The notes: generated from the letters alone by a model not told the origin. DNA of 64,000 nt from Halobacterium wangiae (GCF_021249345.1 NZ_CP089588.1:2294001-2358000); one strand, 5' to 3'. Positions 7,912 through 16,847 are shown, counted from the first letter of the stretch. Program-made: numbers and translations.

Positions 7912-9288
7912 ATGACCGACGACAGCGCTCTGTACGCGGTGACGCCGCTGGACGGCCGGTACGCCGGCCGCACCGCGCCGCTCGCGGAGTACGCCAGCGA
8001 GGCCGCGCTGATGCGCGCTCGCGTCCGCGTCGAGGTCGAGTACCTGCTCGCGCTCGCGGACCTCGACGCAGTGTCCCTGGACCTCACCGACGACGAGCGG
8101 ACCGACCTCCGGGCCGCCTACGAGGCGTTCGACGCCGAGGACGCCCGCCTCGTCAAGCAGATCGAGACCGAGGGCGCGCTGGGCTACGACGCGACCAACC
8201 ACGACGTGAAGGCCGTCGAGTACTTCGTCCGGGAGTCCGCGCCCGAGCGCGCTCACCCCTGGATCCACTTCGCGCTCACCAGCGAGGACGTGAACAACCT
8301 CGCGCACCGCCTGCTCGCGAAACCCGCCGTCGAGGACGTCCTCGTCCCGGAACTCCGCGAGGTCCGCGATGCACTCGTCGCGTTCGCCCACGACTACGCC
8401 GACCTCCCGATGCTCGCACGCACCCACGGTCAGCCGGCGACCCCGACGACGTTCGGCAAGGAGATGGCCGTCTACGCCGCCCGCCTCGGCCGTGCGGTCG
8501 CCCGCGTCGAGGCCGCCAGCGACGATCTCGCCGGGAAACTCGCGGGCGCCTCGGGCACGTGGGCCGCCCACCACGCCGCGTTCCCGGACGTCGACTGGCG
8601 GGCGTTCTCCCGCGAGTTCGTCGAGGGCCTCGGCCTGGACTACGTCGAACCGACGACGCAGGTCAACCCCTGCGACGACCTCGCGGTGCTGTTCGACGCG
8701 CTCCGGGGTGCGAACAACGTCCTGCTGGACCTCTCGCGGGACGTCTGGCTCTACGTCTCCCAGCGCTACCTCGGTCAGGACGCCGCCAAGAGCGAGACCG
8801 GGTCCTCGACGATGCCCCACAAGGTCAACCCCATCGACTTCGAGAACGCGGAGGGGAACCTCTCGAAGGCGAACGCGGACCTCACCTTCCTCGCGGACTA
8901 CCTCACCACCAGCCGCCTCCAGCGTGACCTCTCGGACTCTACGGTGAAGCGCAACCTCGGGTCGGCGTTCGCCTACTGCCTGCTCGCGTACTCGAAACTC
9001 GGCGACGGCCTCGAGAAGGTCGCCCCCAACGAGGCCGTGATGCGCGAGGACCTGCGCGCCAACCCCGAGGTGATCGGGGAGGCCGTCCAGACCATCCTCC
9101 GCCGCGAGGGTCACGGCGATGCTTACGAGCGCGTGAAGGACCTCACGCGCGGCGAACGCGTCACACTCGAGGACTTCCATGACCTGTTCGCGACCCTGGA
9201 CGTCGACGACGAGGTCCGCGACGAGTTGCTCGCGCTGACGCCGGAGTCGTACACGGGCGTCGGCGCAGACGTCGCCAGAGACGCCTGA
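7912..9288 (+). CDS. purB: Adenylosuccinate lyase
   Basis: PurB cleaves SAICAR to AICAR plus fumarate and adenylosuccinate to AMP plus fumarate. AICAR is the substrate of the transformylase encoded divergently next door. The 458 residues show the fumarase/aspartase superfamily blocks: the N-terminal VTPLDGRYAGRTAPL, HDVKAVEYF, a catalytic His region LARTHGQPATPTTFGKEM, and the signature loop GSSTMPHKVNPIDFENAEGN near residues 300-320. Length is normal for the family. The ATG at 7912 has a TATA-like box (gcttttgg, 7881-7888) about 27 nt upstream, so the mRNA is probably leaderless. Confidence 0.96.
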   Translation: MTDDSALYAVTPLDGRYAGRTAPLAEYASEAALMRARVRVEVEYLLALADLDAVSLDLTDDERTDLRAAYEAFDAEDARLVKQIETEGALGYDATNHDVKAVEYFVRESAPERAHPWIHFALTSEDVNNLAHRLLAKPAVEDVLVPELREVRDALVAFAHDYADLPMLARTHGQPATPTTFGKEMAVYAARLGRAVARVEAASDDLAGKLAGASGTWAAHHAAFPDVDWRAFSREFVEGLGLDYVEPTTQVNPCDDLAVLFDALRGANNVLLDLSRDVWLYVSQRYLGQDAAKSETGSSTMPHKVNPIDFENAEGNLSKANADLTFLADYLTTSRLQRDLSDSTVKRNLGSAFAYCLLAYSKLGDGLEKVAPNEAVMREDLRANPEVIGEAVQTILRREGHGDAYERVKDLTRGERVTLEDFHDLFATLDVDDEVRDELLALTPESYTGVGADVARDA

Positions 9289-9328
9289 GGCGAGAAGGTT
9301 TTTACCGGAACGCGCCGCAGTTGCGGCC

Positions 9329-9538
9329 ATGTCCCCGGACGAGAACGGCTGCCCGAAGTGCGGTCACGACGAGGTCGACGTCGGCAACATCTCCACGACC
9401 GGCTCGGGCCTCTCGAAGATGTTCGACATCCAGACGAACAAGTTCCAGACGGTCACCTGTACGAGCTGCGGCTACACGGAGCTGTACAAGGACGTCGGCT
9501 CCAGCGGTGCCGACCTCGCCGACGTCTTCTTCGGCTGA
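9329..9538 (+). CDS. Zinc-ribbon protein, probably nucleic-acid binding
   Basis: This 69-residue protein has two Cys pairs, C8-x2-C11 and C44-x2-C47, making one four-cysteine zinc ribbon. Between them is a strand-rich segment (VDVGNISTTGSGLSKMFDIQ). The C-terminal ELYKDVGSSGADLADVFFG resembles the short zinc-finger nucleic-acid-binding proteins found in many bacteria and archaea. Target and role are unknown. A TATA-like box (ggtttttacc, about 9296-9305) lies about 28 nt upstream of the ATG. Its stop codon directly abuts the stop of dapE on the other strand. Confidence 0.8.
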   Translation: MSPDENGCPKCGHDEVDVGNISTTGSGLSKMFDIQTNKFQTVTCTSCGYTELYKDVGSSGADLADVFFG

Positions 9539-10606
9539 CTACACCAGCGAGTCGACCGCGTCGGTGAGAATCTCCGCCGCGCGCTGGACGTCCGGACGGC
9601 GGACGTACTCGCGCTGTGCGTGAGCCACGGGTCCCTCATCGTCGGCGAGGACGCCCGGGCCGAAGACGACAGTCGGCGCGTCCGCGGCGAAGTAGGAGGC
9701 CTCCGTGGCCGCACCGAACGAGCACGGGTCGCCGGCGCCCGCCGCCAGGAGCGCACGGACCACGTCGGCGTCGTCTGGAGTGTCGAACGCCTCGAGGAAC
9801 GGCGTCTCTCGGTCGACCGGCAGGACCTCGACGCCGACCGACTCGTCGACGGCGGCGCGGACGTGCGCCTCGAAGTTCGCGAAGAACTCGTCCTGACTCT
9901 CCGGCGGGACGGTCCGACGGTCGACCACGAGTTCGCTGTGGTCCGGGATGCGGTTGGCCGCGTCGCCGCCAGAGACGACGGTTGGCGTGAGCGTCGGCGG
10001 GCCGAGTTCGGGGTGTTCGTCCGGGCCACGTTCGGCGTCGAACGTTCGAACCGCTGCGAGGACGTGCTCGAGAGCAGCGACGGTGTTGACCCCCTCTCCG
10101 GGGCTCGCAGCGTGCGCGCCCACGCCGGTGAGTTCGACCGTCCCCTGGAACCGGCCGCGGGCGCTCGTGCACGCCGCGAGGTCCGTCGGCTCCCCGACGA
10201 CGTAGGCGTCTGCATCGACGTCCAGTGCGTGCGCGCCGTTCGAGTCCGTCTCCTCGTCGGGCGTGATCGCGAGCGTCACCCGTCCCTCTCCGGGTTCGAC
10301 GGCGAGGAACGCGGCGAGCAGCGCGGCCAGCGGCCCCTTCGCGTCGCAGGACCCACGCCCGTGGACGACGTCTCCCTCCCGCGCGAACTCGACGTGCGGC
10401 GGGACGGTGTCGATGTGGGTGTTCAGGACGACGTGGGGGTGACCGCTCCCGCGCGACGCGAGCACGTTCCCGGCGTCGTCCACCGCTGGCTCCTGGCCGT
10501 GCTCGCGAAGCGTCTCGCAGAGCAGGTTCCGCATCTCCGTCACGTCCTCGTGGGAGGGCGTCTGTACCGCCGCCTCGTGGAACGCGAGCGGGTCGAACTC
10601 AGGCAT
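9539..10606 (-). CDS. dapE: Succinyl-diaminopimelate desuccinylase (M20 peptidase family)
   Basis: This is the last gene of the lysine operon. It hydrolyses N-succinyl-LL-2,6-diaminopimelate to LL-diaminopimelate and succinate using two zinc ions. The 355 residues carry M20 metal-site motifs: LNTHIDTVPP near 60-70, GRGSCDAKGPLAA near 83-95, and TPDEETDSNGAH near 117-128 with the general-base Glu. EASYFA and the late His region VAHAQREY also fit. The start overlaps the end of dapF by 8 nt. M20 enzymes are easily mis-assigned between DapE, ArgE and carboxypeptidases, but the operon context makes DapE the best reading. Confidence 0.88.
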   Translation of the reverse strand: MPEFDPLAFHEAAVQTPSHEDVTEMRNLLCETLREHGQEPAVDDAGNVLASRGSGHPHVVLNTHIDTVPPHVEFAREGDVVHGRGSCDAKGPLAALLAAFLAVEPGEGRVTLAITPDEETDSNGAHALDVDADAYVVGEPTDLAACTSARGRFQGTVELTGVGAHAASPGEGVNTVAALEHVLAAVRTFDAERGPDEHPELGPPTLTPTVVSGGDAANRIPDHSELVVDRRTVPPESQDEFFANFEAHVRAAVDESVGVEVLPVDRETPFLEAFDTPDDADVVRALLAAGAGDPCSFGAATEASYFAADAPTVVFGPGVLADDEGPVAHAQREYVRRPDVQRAAEILTDAVDSLV

Positions 10607-11417
10607 CGAGCGAGCGCGCGGGGACGGCCTCTACCTCGCCGCCCGCCTCCTGTTCGGTCGCGCCACGCAGCGTCGCGCGGCCCCCCGAGAGGTCGACGTG
10701 GAGTACGCCACCCGGGGGTCGGACGCGCACCTGTTCGCCACAGCGGTCGTCGCGGTGGGCGACGGCCGCGATGGCCACCGCACCCGTCCCGCAGGACCGC
10801 GTCTCGCCCTCGACGCCGCGCTCGAACGTGCGCTGGCGGAACTCACCGTCGCCATCGGGGGACGCGAACGTGACGTTCGCGCCGTCCGGGAACGCCTCGT
10901 GGTGGCGGATGGCGGGCGCGTTCGTCTCGACGTCTACGTCGTCTACGTCGTCGACGAACACGACGGCGTGCGGGACGCCCGTGTCCACGGCGGTCACCTC
11001 GTAGCCCGCCAGTGGCTCCTCGACCATCGCCTCGTCCCGACGCACCGGGACTTCGGTCGGCTCGAACCGCGGTGTCCCCATCTCCACGGTGACCGTCTCG
11101 CCGTCGACGTCCGCGCGCCGGGTGCCGGCCTGGGTGTCGAGCATGACCGCGTCCGCGTCCGTGCGCTCGGCGACCCAGCGGGCCGCACAGCGCGCGCCGT
11201 TCCCGCACATGTCCGCCGTCGAGCCGTCTGGCTGGAACAGCGTCATCACCGCGCGTGGCGGTGTGTACGCGTCTTCGAGTGCTAGAAACAGGACGCCGTC
11301 GACGCCCTGGCTGTCACAGAGTGCCTGGGCGAACGCCCCCCGGTCGGGGACGTACTCGGTCGCGTCGACGATTACGAAGTCGTTGCCGGTGCCGTGGTAT
11401 CGGTCGTAGGGAATCAT
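10599..11417 (-). CDS. dapF: Diaminopimelate epimerase
   Basis: DapF converts LL-diaminopimelate to the meso form, the substrate of LysA, using two cysteines and no cofactor. Both are visible in the 272 residues: Cys in STADMCGNGARCAARW (about residues 68-80) and Cys in GETRSCGTGAVAIAA (about 213-227). The N-terminus YHGTGNDFVIVD is the family signature. The gene overlaps lysA by 4 nt and dapE by 8 nt, so translation of the set is probably coupled. Confidence 0.95.
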   Translation of the reverse strand: MIPYDRYHGTGNDFVIVDATEYVPDRGAFAQALCDSQGVDGVLFLALEDAYTPPRAVMTLFQPDGSTADMCGNGARCAARWVAERTDADAVMLDTQAGTRRADVDGETVTVEMGTPRFEPTEVPVRRDEAMVEEPLAGYEVTAVDTGVPHAVVFVDDVDDVDVETNAPAIRHHEAFPDGANVTFASPDGDGEFRQRTFERGVEGETRSCGTGAVAIAAVAHRDDRCGEQVRVRPPGGVLHVDLSGGRATLRGATEQEAGGEVEAVPARSLDA

Positions 11418-12640
11418 CGTTCTGGGGCGGTGAGGGTGGACAGTTCGTCGCGTTCGCGGACGAGTCGGTCGTCGCCACCCTCGACGGCGACGACCGCTGG
11501 TCGTGGTCGGGAGTTGTACTGTGAGACCATCTCGATGCCGTAGGCGCCCGCGTTGCCGACCGCGAGCAGGTCGCCGCGCTCCGGGTGCGGGAGCCGACGG
11601 TCCTCGGCGAGCACGTCCGTGCTCTCGCAGATGGGGCCGACGACGCTCACCAGGTCCTCGTCGCGGTCGGCCGCGTCGGCGTCGAGCGACCGGACCTCGT
11701 GGTGGGCGCCGTAGAGCGCGGGGCGCAGCAGCGTCGTCATCCCGGCGTCGACGCCGGCGAGCGTCGCGCCGTCGGTTGGCTTGACGGTGTTCACCTCGGT
11801 CAGCAGGACGCCCGCGTCGGCGACGAGGTAGCGTCCCGGTTCGACGACGATGGCCGCGTCGACGTCCGCGAGCACGTCACGGGTCGTCGCCGCCACGGAC
11901 TCGAGGTCGAGCGGTTCCTCCTGGGGGTGGTACGGGACGCCGAAGCCGCCGCCGACGTCCACGAACGAGAGGTCGACCGGCGACTCACGGGCTACTTCGA
12001 CGAGACGCTCGACGACCTCGCGGTGGGACGCGACGTCGCTCTCGTCGAGCATGCCGCTGCCGACGTGGGCGTGGATGCCGACGACGTCGAACCCTCGTTC
12101 GGCCGCCTCTCCGAGGACGCTGGCGGCCTCGTCGTGGGGGACGCCGAACTTCGCGTCCGCACCGGTCGCCACGTCGGCGCTGTGGCCCGCGCCGACCCCC
12201 GGGTGGACACGGAGTGCGAGACGGCCGGCGAAGCCGCGTTCGGCGAGTCTGTCGATGGTGTCCCGGGCGCCGACGACGAACGTCGCCTCGGGTGCCGCGT
12301 CGAGCACGTAGTCGAGGTCCGCGTCCGGCGGGTTGACCGCGGTGTAGTGTACCTCCCGGGGGTCGTAGCCCGCCTCGATAGCGCGGAACACCTCGCCGGC
12401 GGCGGCGCACTCCGCGCTCGCGCCGGCCTCGCGGAGCGCCCGGAGGACCGCGCGGCCCGCGTTCGCCTTGACCGCGTAGTGGACGTCGGCGTCCGGGAAC
12501 GCGGCGGCGACGCGGTCGAAGTTCTGGCGGGTGCGGTCGAGGTCCTGCACGTACAGCGGCGTGCCGTACTCGTCGGCCAGCGCCCGTAGCTCCGCGGCCG
12601 ACCAGTCGGCGAGCCGTCGTACGGCAGGATTCGACGTCAC
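11414..12640 (-). CDS. lysA: Diaminopimelate decarboxylase
   Basis: LysA removes CO2 from meso-diaminopimelate to give L-lysine, using pyridoxal phosphate. The 408-residue alanine-racemase-type barrel has the PLP lysine in HYAVKANAGRAVL (about residues 54-66), HAHVGSGM and VDVGGGFGVPY in the barrel, EPGRYLV, and the C-terminal catalytic Cys region GPICESTDVLAED with NAGAYGIEMVSQYN. It starts with GTG at 12640, inside a GTGA overlap with the dapD stop codon. The gene sits in the middle of the dap operon rather than at its end. Confidence 0.95.
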   Translation of the reverse strand: MTSNPAVRRLADWSAAELRALADEYGTPLYVQDLDRTRQNFDRVAAAFPDADVHYAVKANAGRAVLRALREAGASAECAAAGEVFRAIEAGYDPREVHYTAVNPPDADLDYVLDAAPEATFVVGARDTIDRLAERGFAGRLALRVHPGVGAGHSADVATGADAKFGVPHDEAASVLGEAAERGFDVVGIHAHVGSGMLDESDVASHREVVERLVEVARESPVDLSFVDVGGGFGVPYHPQEEPLDLESVAATTRDVLADVDAAIVVEPGRYLVADAGVLLTEVNTVKPTDGATLAGVDAGMTTLLRPALYGAHHEVRSLDADAADRDEDLVSVVGPICESTDVLAEDRRLPHPERGDLLAVGNAGAYGIEMVSQYNSRPRPAVVAVEGGDDRLVRERDELSTLTAPER

Positions 12641-13470
12641 GACCTGAGTACCTCCTCGCGCTGCGTGGCGTCCAGCGTCTCCGCTTCGAGGTCCAGCGCC
12701 ACCACCGCGGGCTTGTACGCGCCGCCATCGAAGAGGTCGTGTTCGCCGACGCTCGACTCGACGAACCGCGTGAACGCCCGGCGCTCGGGCGGCAGTTCGC
12801 CGTACAGTACCTCCTCCTCGACGAGGTCGTAGACGGGGATGCGCGGGGTCAGCAGCGTGTTCTCGCCGACGACGGAGTCGTGGCCGACGACGAACCCGGA
12901 GGTGACCCGGCAGCCAGCGCCCAGCGAGACGTTGTCCTCGACGACGACGGGCGCGTCCTCGACGGGTTCGAGCACGCCGCCGATGAGCGTGTTCGCGCCG
13001 AGCTTCACGTCCTCGCCGATCTGCGCGCAGGAGCCGACCGTGTCACAGGAGTCGACGAGCGTGCCGTCGCCGACGTGCGCGCCGACGTTGACGAACGCCG
13101 GGGACATCACGATGCAGTCCGCGCCGACGTGCGCGCCGCGCCGGAGGACGGTGCCGTCGGGCGTGTTCCGGGTGCCGCGTTCGAAGAGGTCGTCCGTGCG
13201 GCGCAGCGGGAGCACGTCGTGGTAGGTCACGTCGCCGTACTCACGCGGCTGCGTCTCGCGGAGCGCGAAGTTCAGTAGCACGCCGCGCTTCACCCACTCG
13301 ACGGCCTCCCACTCTCCGTTCTCCTTCCGTGCGGCGCGCACCTCGCCGGCTTCCAGGGCGTCGAGGAAGGCGTCGAGCGTGTCCGCGTCGTCGGCCGTCG
13401 CGGTGTCCGCACTCACGTCGCCCGCGTCGTGTCGCCGCCAGAGGTCGCGTACGTCGTCTTCGAGACTCAT
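12637..13470 (-). CDS. dapD: Tetrahydrodipicolinate N-succinyltransferase
   Basis: DapD transfers succinyl from succinyl-CoA to tetrahydrodipicolinate, which places this organism on the succinylase branch of the diaminopimelate pathway. The 277 residues end in a left-handed beta-helix made of hexapeptide repeats: GAHVGADCIVM, VNVGAHVGDGTLVDSCDTVG, IGEDVKLGANTLIGG, VEDNVSLGAGCRVTSG. The ATG at 13470 (MSLEDDVRDLWRRHD) is chosen because it gives a 4-nt overlap with dapB; an upstream in-frame start at 13527 would run deep into dapB. Confidence 0.94.
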   Translation of the reverse strand: MSLEDDVRDLWRRHDAGDVSADTATADDADTLDAFLDALEAGEVRAARKENGEWEAVEWVKRGVLLNFALRETQPREYGDVTYHDVLPLRRTDDLFERGTRNTPDGTVLRRGAHVGADCIVMSPAFVNVGAHVGDGTLVDSCDTVGSCAQIGEDVKLGANTLIGGVLEPVEDAPVVVEDNVSLGAGCRVTSGFVVGHDSVVGENTLLTPRIPVYDLVEEEVLYGELPPERRAFTRFVESSVGEHDLFDGGAYKPAVVALDLEAETLDATQREEVLRS

Positions 13471-14210
13471 AGGTCCGCAGCCACCTCCTCGAAGCGGTAG
13501 AAGCCGGCTGGCTGGTCGGCCAGCCACGCGGCGGCGTCGAGCGCGCCCGCGGCGAACACCCGCCGACTCCCGGCGCGGTGCGTGAGTTCGAGTGACTCCT
13601 CGTTGCCGGCGAGCAGCGCCTCGTGCTCCCCGGTCACGTCGCCCGCTCGCCGCGCGTGGACGCCGATTTCGCCGTCTTCACGGGGCTGGTCCCCGACCCG
13701 GCCGTGGACGCGTTCGCTCTTCCCGCGAGTCTGGTCGATACGCTCCAGCAGCACGTTCGCCGTGCCACTCGGAGCGTCCCGCTTCCCGCTGTGGTGGGTC
13801 TCGGTGACCTCCACGTCGTACTCGGGGAGCGCTGACACCGCGGCCTCCACGGCGTCCAGCAGCGCCTGCACGCCGCGGGAGAAGTTCGCGCCGTGGAGGA
13901 CGGGGATGTCCTCGCCGGCGTCTCGGAGCGCCGCTCGCTGGTCTTCGTCGAAGCCGGTCGTCCCGACGACGATCGGGACGCCGGCGTCTGCTGCTGCACT
14001 CACGTGCGCCACGCTCGCGTCCGGCACAGTAAAGTCTACGACCGCGTCAGGATTTCGCGAGACCAGCAACTCGGCGACGTCGTCTGCCGCGTCTAGGTCG
14101 CCGGCAGGGTCGCGGGACGCCGTGAACGCCACCTCGTCGCCGCGCTCCGCTGCGACCTCGCGGACGGTTCGTCCCATCCGGCCGGTCGCGCCTGTGACGC
14201 CCACTCTCAT
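13467..14210 (-). CDS. dapB: 4-Hydroxy-tetrahydrodipicolinate reductase
   Basis: DapB reduces the DapA product with NAD(P)H to tetrahydrodipicolinate. The 247 residues begin with the nucleotide-binding loop VGVTGATGRMGRTV. They continue with DFTVPDASVAHV, VVGTTGFDEDQ and HGANFSRGV, then the catalytic and substrate loop VTETHHSGKRDAPSGTA with the His and Lys pairs (about residues 141-156). The gene overlaps dapA and dapD by 4 nt each. Confidence 0.95.
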   Translation of the reverse strand: MRVGVTGATGRMGRTVREVAAERGDEVAFTASRDPAGDLDAADDVAELLVSRNPDAVVDFTVPDASVAHVSAAADAGVPIVVGTTGFDEDQRAALRDAGEDIPVLHGANFSRGVQALLDAVEAAVSALPEYDVEVTETHHSGKRDAPSGTANVLLERIDQTRGKSERVHGRVGDQPREDGEIGVHARRAGDVTGEHEALLAGNEESLELTHRAGSRRVFAAGALDAAAWLADQPAGFYRFEEVAADL

Positions 14211-15112
14211 ACGGAGAGCTCTCGTTCGGCGAGGTCGTTCAGCGCCTCCCGGAGCGGGGCCCAGTGGTCCTCGGAGAGCGGTGTGAGTGGCGAGCGGTAG
14301 TTCGCCGGGCCGTGACCGCGGAGCTCTTGGGCGGCCTTCACCGGGATCGGGTTCGACTCGGCGAACAGCGCGCGATTGAGCGGTTCGAGCTCCTGGTGGC
14401 GCCGTCGGGCGGTCTCGAAGTCGCCGTCGAGGGCCGAGTGGACGAGGTCGCCGACGCGCTCGGGTTCGACGTTCGCGGTCACGCTGACGGTGCCGCGCCC
14501 GCCGACCGAGATGATCGGGAGCGTCAGGCCGTCGTCGCCGGAGAGCACCGAGAACTCCTCGTCGGCGGTGCGCTCAACGATTTCGCTGACGCGACCCACG
14601 TCGCCGCTGGCGGCCTTGTAGCCGATTATGTTCTCGTGGCGCGCCAGTTCGACGGCGGAGTCCACCTCGATGGTGCGGCCCGTCCGGGACGGGACGTTGT
14701 AGAGGACCTGCGGGACGTCGACGCGGTCCGCGATCTCGCGGTAGTGAGCGACCATCCCGGCGGGTTCGGGGCGGTTGTAGTACGGCGAGATGAGGAGGAG
14801 CGCGTCCGCGCCGGCGTCCACGGAGCGGCCCGCGAGGCCGACCGCCTCGTGGGTGGAGTTGCTGCCCGCGCCGGCGATCACTGGGACGTCGCCGTCGGCC
14901 GCGTCGACCACAGCCTCGACCACTTCGACGTGTTCGTCGTGGGTGAGGGTGGCGCTCTCGCCGGTAGTGCCGACGGGGACGAGGCCGTCGACGCCACCGT
15001 CGACGAGGCGGCGGGTGTGGTCGTGGAGTCGGTCGAAGTCGATGCTTCCGTCGTCGGTCAACGGCGTCGTCATCGCGGGGTAGACGCCGTCGAGGGGTGT
15101 CGTGAGTTCCAT
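14207..15112 (-). CDS. dapA: 4-Hydroxy-tetrahydrodipicolinate synthase
   Basis: This first gene of the operon condenses pyruvate with aspartate semialdehyde. The 301-residue TIM barrel shows GVYPAMTTPLTDDGSID, the GTTGESATLTHDEH motif, AGAGSNSTHEAV, YYNRPEPAGMVAHYREIAD, the Tyr of QVLYNVPSRTG (about 134-144), and the Schiff-base Lys in IIGYKAASGDVGRV (about 160-170). The ATG at 15112 is taken over a GTG at 15169 because the extra residues are not family-like. No clear TATA box is seen within 40 nt, so the operon may have a longer leader in the 283-nt spacer upstream. The pathway's aminotransferase (dapC) is not in the operon. Confidence 0.95.
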   Translation of the reverse strand: MELTTPLDGVYPAMTTPLTDDGSIDFDRLHDHTRRLVDGGVDGLVPVGTTGESATLTHDEHVEVVEAVVDAADGDVPVIAGAGSNSTHEAVGLAGRSVDAGADALLLISPYYNRPEPAGMVAHYREIADRVDVPQVLYNVPSRTGRTIEVDSAVELARHENIIGYKAASGDVGRVSEIVERTADEEFSVLSGDDGLTLPIISVGGRGTVSVTANVEPERVGDLVHSALDGDFETARRRHQELEPLNRALFAESNPIPVKAAQELRGHGPANYRSPLTPLSEDHWAPLREALNDLAERELSV

Positions 15113-15395
15113 GTTGAGTGCTGTGGGGTGTCTGGTAGGCGGGCCGTACTGCCAACGGCGGCCCGACACGGGAGCGCTACGCCCGCGTCGAACCTAGTGG
15201 TCGGCTGTGCGGCGTTTACCCGAGAAGGAGACGGCGCTCCCCGAGGCGGCGAACTGAGCGTCGGGAGCGCCAATCATACCTCTCACTGGGGACCACAGGG
15301 GTAAAATCCTGTCGTCACGGTCATCCTCTGCCGACGCCACCGCCGACCGCTCGCCATCGGGGGTTTTTTGCCCCGTCTGGACCGAGTAGTTGTGG

Positions 15396-16037
15396 ATGCT
15401 CGTCCTCGGCGACGCTCACGCGGACACGCACGACAGACGGCGCTCGCTGTTCGCCGCCTACCGCGCGGCAGACGCGGCCGTCGCACTCCAGGCCGGGGAC
15501 CTGATGTACTACGACCTCCCGATTCCGACTTACTTCATCGGCGGCAACAACGAGGACTTCGACGTCGTCGAGTCGCTCCGCCACGGCCGCGTCGAGAGCG
15601 ACGACGTGTCGAACGCCGTGCTCCTCCACAGCACCGCCGAGACCGTCGAGGGACTCCGGGTAGCCGGCCTCTCGGGCAACTACGCGCCGACGCAGTTCGA
15701 GAAGGAGCGGACGATGCTGCGCGGGGACCGGCGCCGCCACTTCGTCCGCGAGGACGTCGAACGCGCGAAGGAACTCGACGACGTGGACGTGTTCCTCGCC
15801 CACGAGGCGCCCCACGGCCTCCCGGTCACCGAGGAGTACGACGTCGGTTGCAAGTACATCGACGAACTGCTGGACGTTCTCGAACCCGACCTCTGTCTCG
15901 TCGGCCACCACCACGAGCACGTCGAGTCGACGTACGGCGAGACGCGCGTCCTCTCGCTCGCGCCAGCGTGGGAGTCCTACTACCGCCTCGACCCCGACAC
16001 CCTCGCCGTCTCCCGACACGACACGCCGTCGGCGTGA
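15396..16037 (+). CDS. Calcineurin-like metallophosphoesterase
   Basis: This 213-residue two-metal phosphoesterase begins LVLGDAHAD (GDxH motif). It continues with QAGDLMYYD (GDxx), GGNNED and LSGNYAP (GN-type motifs), FLAHEAPHGLP and VGHHHEHVE (His ligands). These residues bind two divalent metals that hydrolyse phosphoester bonds; the substrate (nucleic acid, nucleotide or protein) cannot be read from sequence. The ATG at 15396 is used because a run of T in ggggttttttgcccc (15359-15373) lies about 27 nt upstream. The gene is divergent from the lysine operon and followed by an NYN-domain gene. Confidence 0.85.
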   Translation: MLVLGDAHADTHDRRRSLFAAYRAADAAVALQAGDLMYYDLPIPTYFIGGNNEDFDVVESLRHGRVESDDVSNAVLLHSTAETVEGLRVAGLSGNYAPTQFEKERTMLRGDRRRHFVREDVERAKELDDVDVFLAHEAPHGLPVTEEYDVGCKYIDELLDVLEPDLCLVGHHHEHVESTYGETRVLSLAPAWESYYRLDPDTLAVSRHDTPSA

Positions 16038-16078
16038 CTGTCGCGTACTTTCATTACGGGTCGAACCCGAGGAGGAGT

Positions 16079-16576
16079 ATGGCTCCGATTCAGGACGCCC
16101 AGCGCGTCGCGGTTCTCGCAGACTCCCAGAACCTCTACCACTCCGCACAGAGCGTCTACTCCCGGAACATCGACTACGGCTCGCTACTCGAGAAGGCAGT
16201 GCAGGGCCGCCAGCTCACTCGCGCCATCGCCTACGTCATCCGGGCGCAGGCCGAGGACGAGGACCGGTTCTTCGAGGCGCTCCTCGACATCGGCTTCGAG
16301 ACGAAGATCAAGGACATCAAGACGTTCGGCGACGGCTCGAAGAAGGCCGACTGGGACGTCGGGATGAGCCTCGACGCCGTCTCGCTGGCCGACCACGTCG
16401 ACACGGTCGTCCTCTGTACGGGCGACGGCGACTTCTCGCGGCTCTGCAGTCACCTCCGCCACGAGGGCGTCCGCGTCGAGGTCATGGCGTTCGGGGAGTC
16501 GGCGGCCGACGAACTCGTCGAAGTCGCGGACTCGTTCATCGACCTCAGCGAACGAGAAGAGACGTTCCTGCTCTAG
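16079..16576 (+). CDS. NYN-domain protein (LabA/DUF88 type, PIN-like fold)
   Basis: This 165-residue protein has the NYN layout: ADSQNLYHS near the N-terminus with the first Asp/Asn, KKADWDVGMSLDAVSLA in the middle with Asp residues, and LCTGDGDFSRLCSHLRHEG with the C-terminal acidic pair. The fold is shared with PIN and FLAP nucleases, so metal-dependent RNA cleavage is possible but not proven. The ATG at 16079 follows a TATA-like stretch at about 16046-16055. The sequence ggaggag lies immediately upstream, but at 1 nt from the ATG it is too close to be a normal ribosome-binding site. The stop codon shares a CTAG with the next gene on the other strand. Confidence 0.82.
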   Translation: MAPIQDAQRVAVLADSQNLYHSAQSVYSRNIDYGSLLEKAVQGRQLTRAIAYVIRAQAEDEDRFFEALLDIGFETKIKDIKTFGDGSKKADWDVGMSLDAVSLADHVDTVVLCTGDGDFSRLCSHLRHEGVRVEVMAFGESAADELVEVADSFIDLSEREETFLL

Positions 16577-16761
16577 ACCATCCGGCCGTCCGAGCCGGTG
16601 CTCCCCATCAGCAGGGACCCGGCCGCCAGACCGCTCGTCGCCAGTCCGGAGACGGCGAGTAGGGTCGCCGTCGCGTTCGGGTTGAGTCCGGAGTAGAACA
16701 GTAGTGCGGCACTAACCAGCAGTAGGACGCCCGCAATCCCGATCTTCATCGTGTCGCTCAT
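16573..16761 (-). CDS. Small membrane protein with two predicted transmembrane segments
   Basis: This 62-residue protein begins MSDTMKIGIAGVLLLVSAAL and has two hydrophobic stretches (about residues 7-22 and 28-49) separated by a short loop (YSGLNPNAT). I do not recognise the family. The ATG at 16761 is chosen over upstream starts at 16788 and 16800 because a TATA-like tacataa on the plus strand (16785-16791) lies about 27 nt upstream in its direction. Its TAG stop overlaps the TAG stop of the convergent NYN gene by 2 nt. Confidence 0.65.
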   Translation of the reverse strand: MSDTMKIGIAGVLLLVSAALLFYSGLNPNATATLLAVSGLATSGLAAGSLLMGSTGSDGRMV

Positions 16762-16847
16762 GGAGTGCCGTTGCAGCCGACGGTACATAAGCTCATCCAA
16801 ACCGTCGACCCGAAGCGGCTTTACGCACGGATGGCCGACCGGAACCT

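Noticed and set aside
6081-8927. Plus-strand frame of 948 codons across purNH and the start of purB
   Set aside because: Antisense to purNH and out of frame with purB, both of which have full motif sets. It also crosses the hairpin region and a promoter.
15390-15398. Alternative TTG start of the metallophosphoesterase at 15390
   Set aside because: ATG at 15396 has the correct distance to the T-run promoter and gives the family's usual start (MLVLGDAH).
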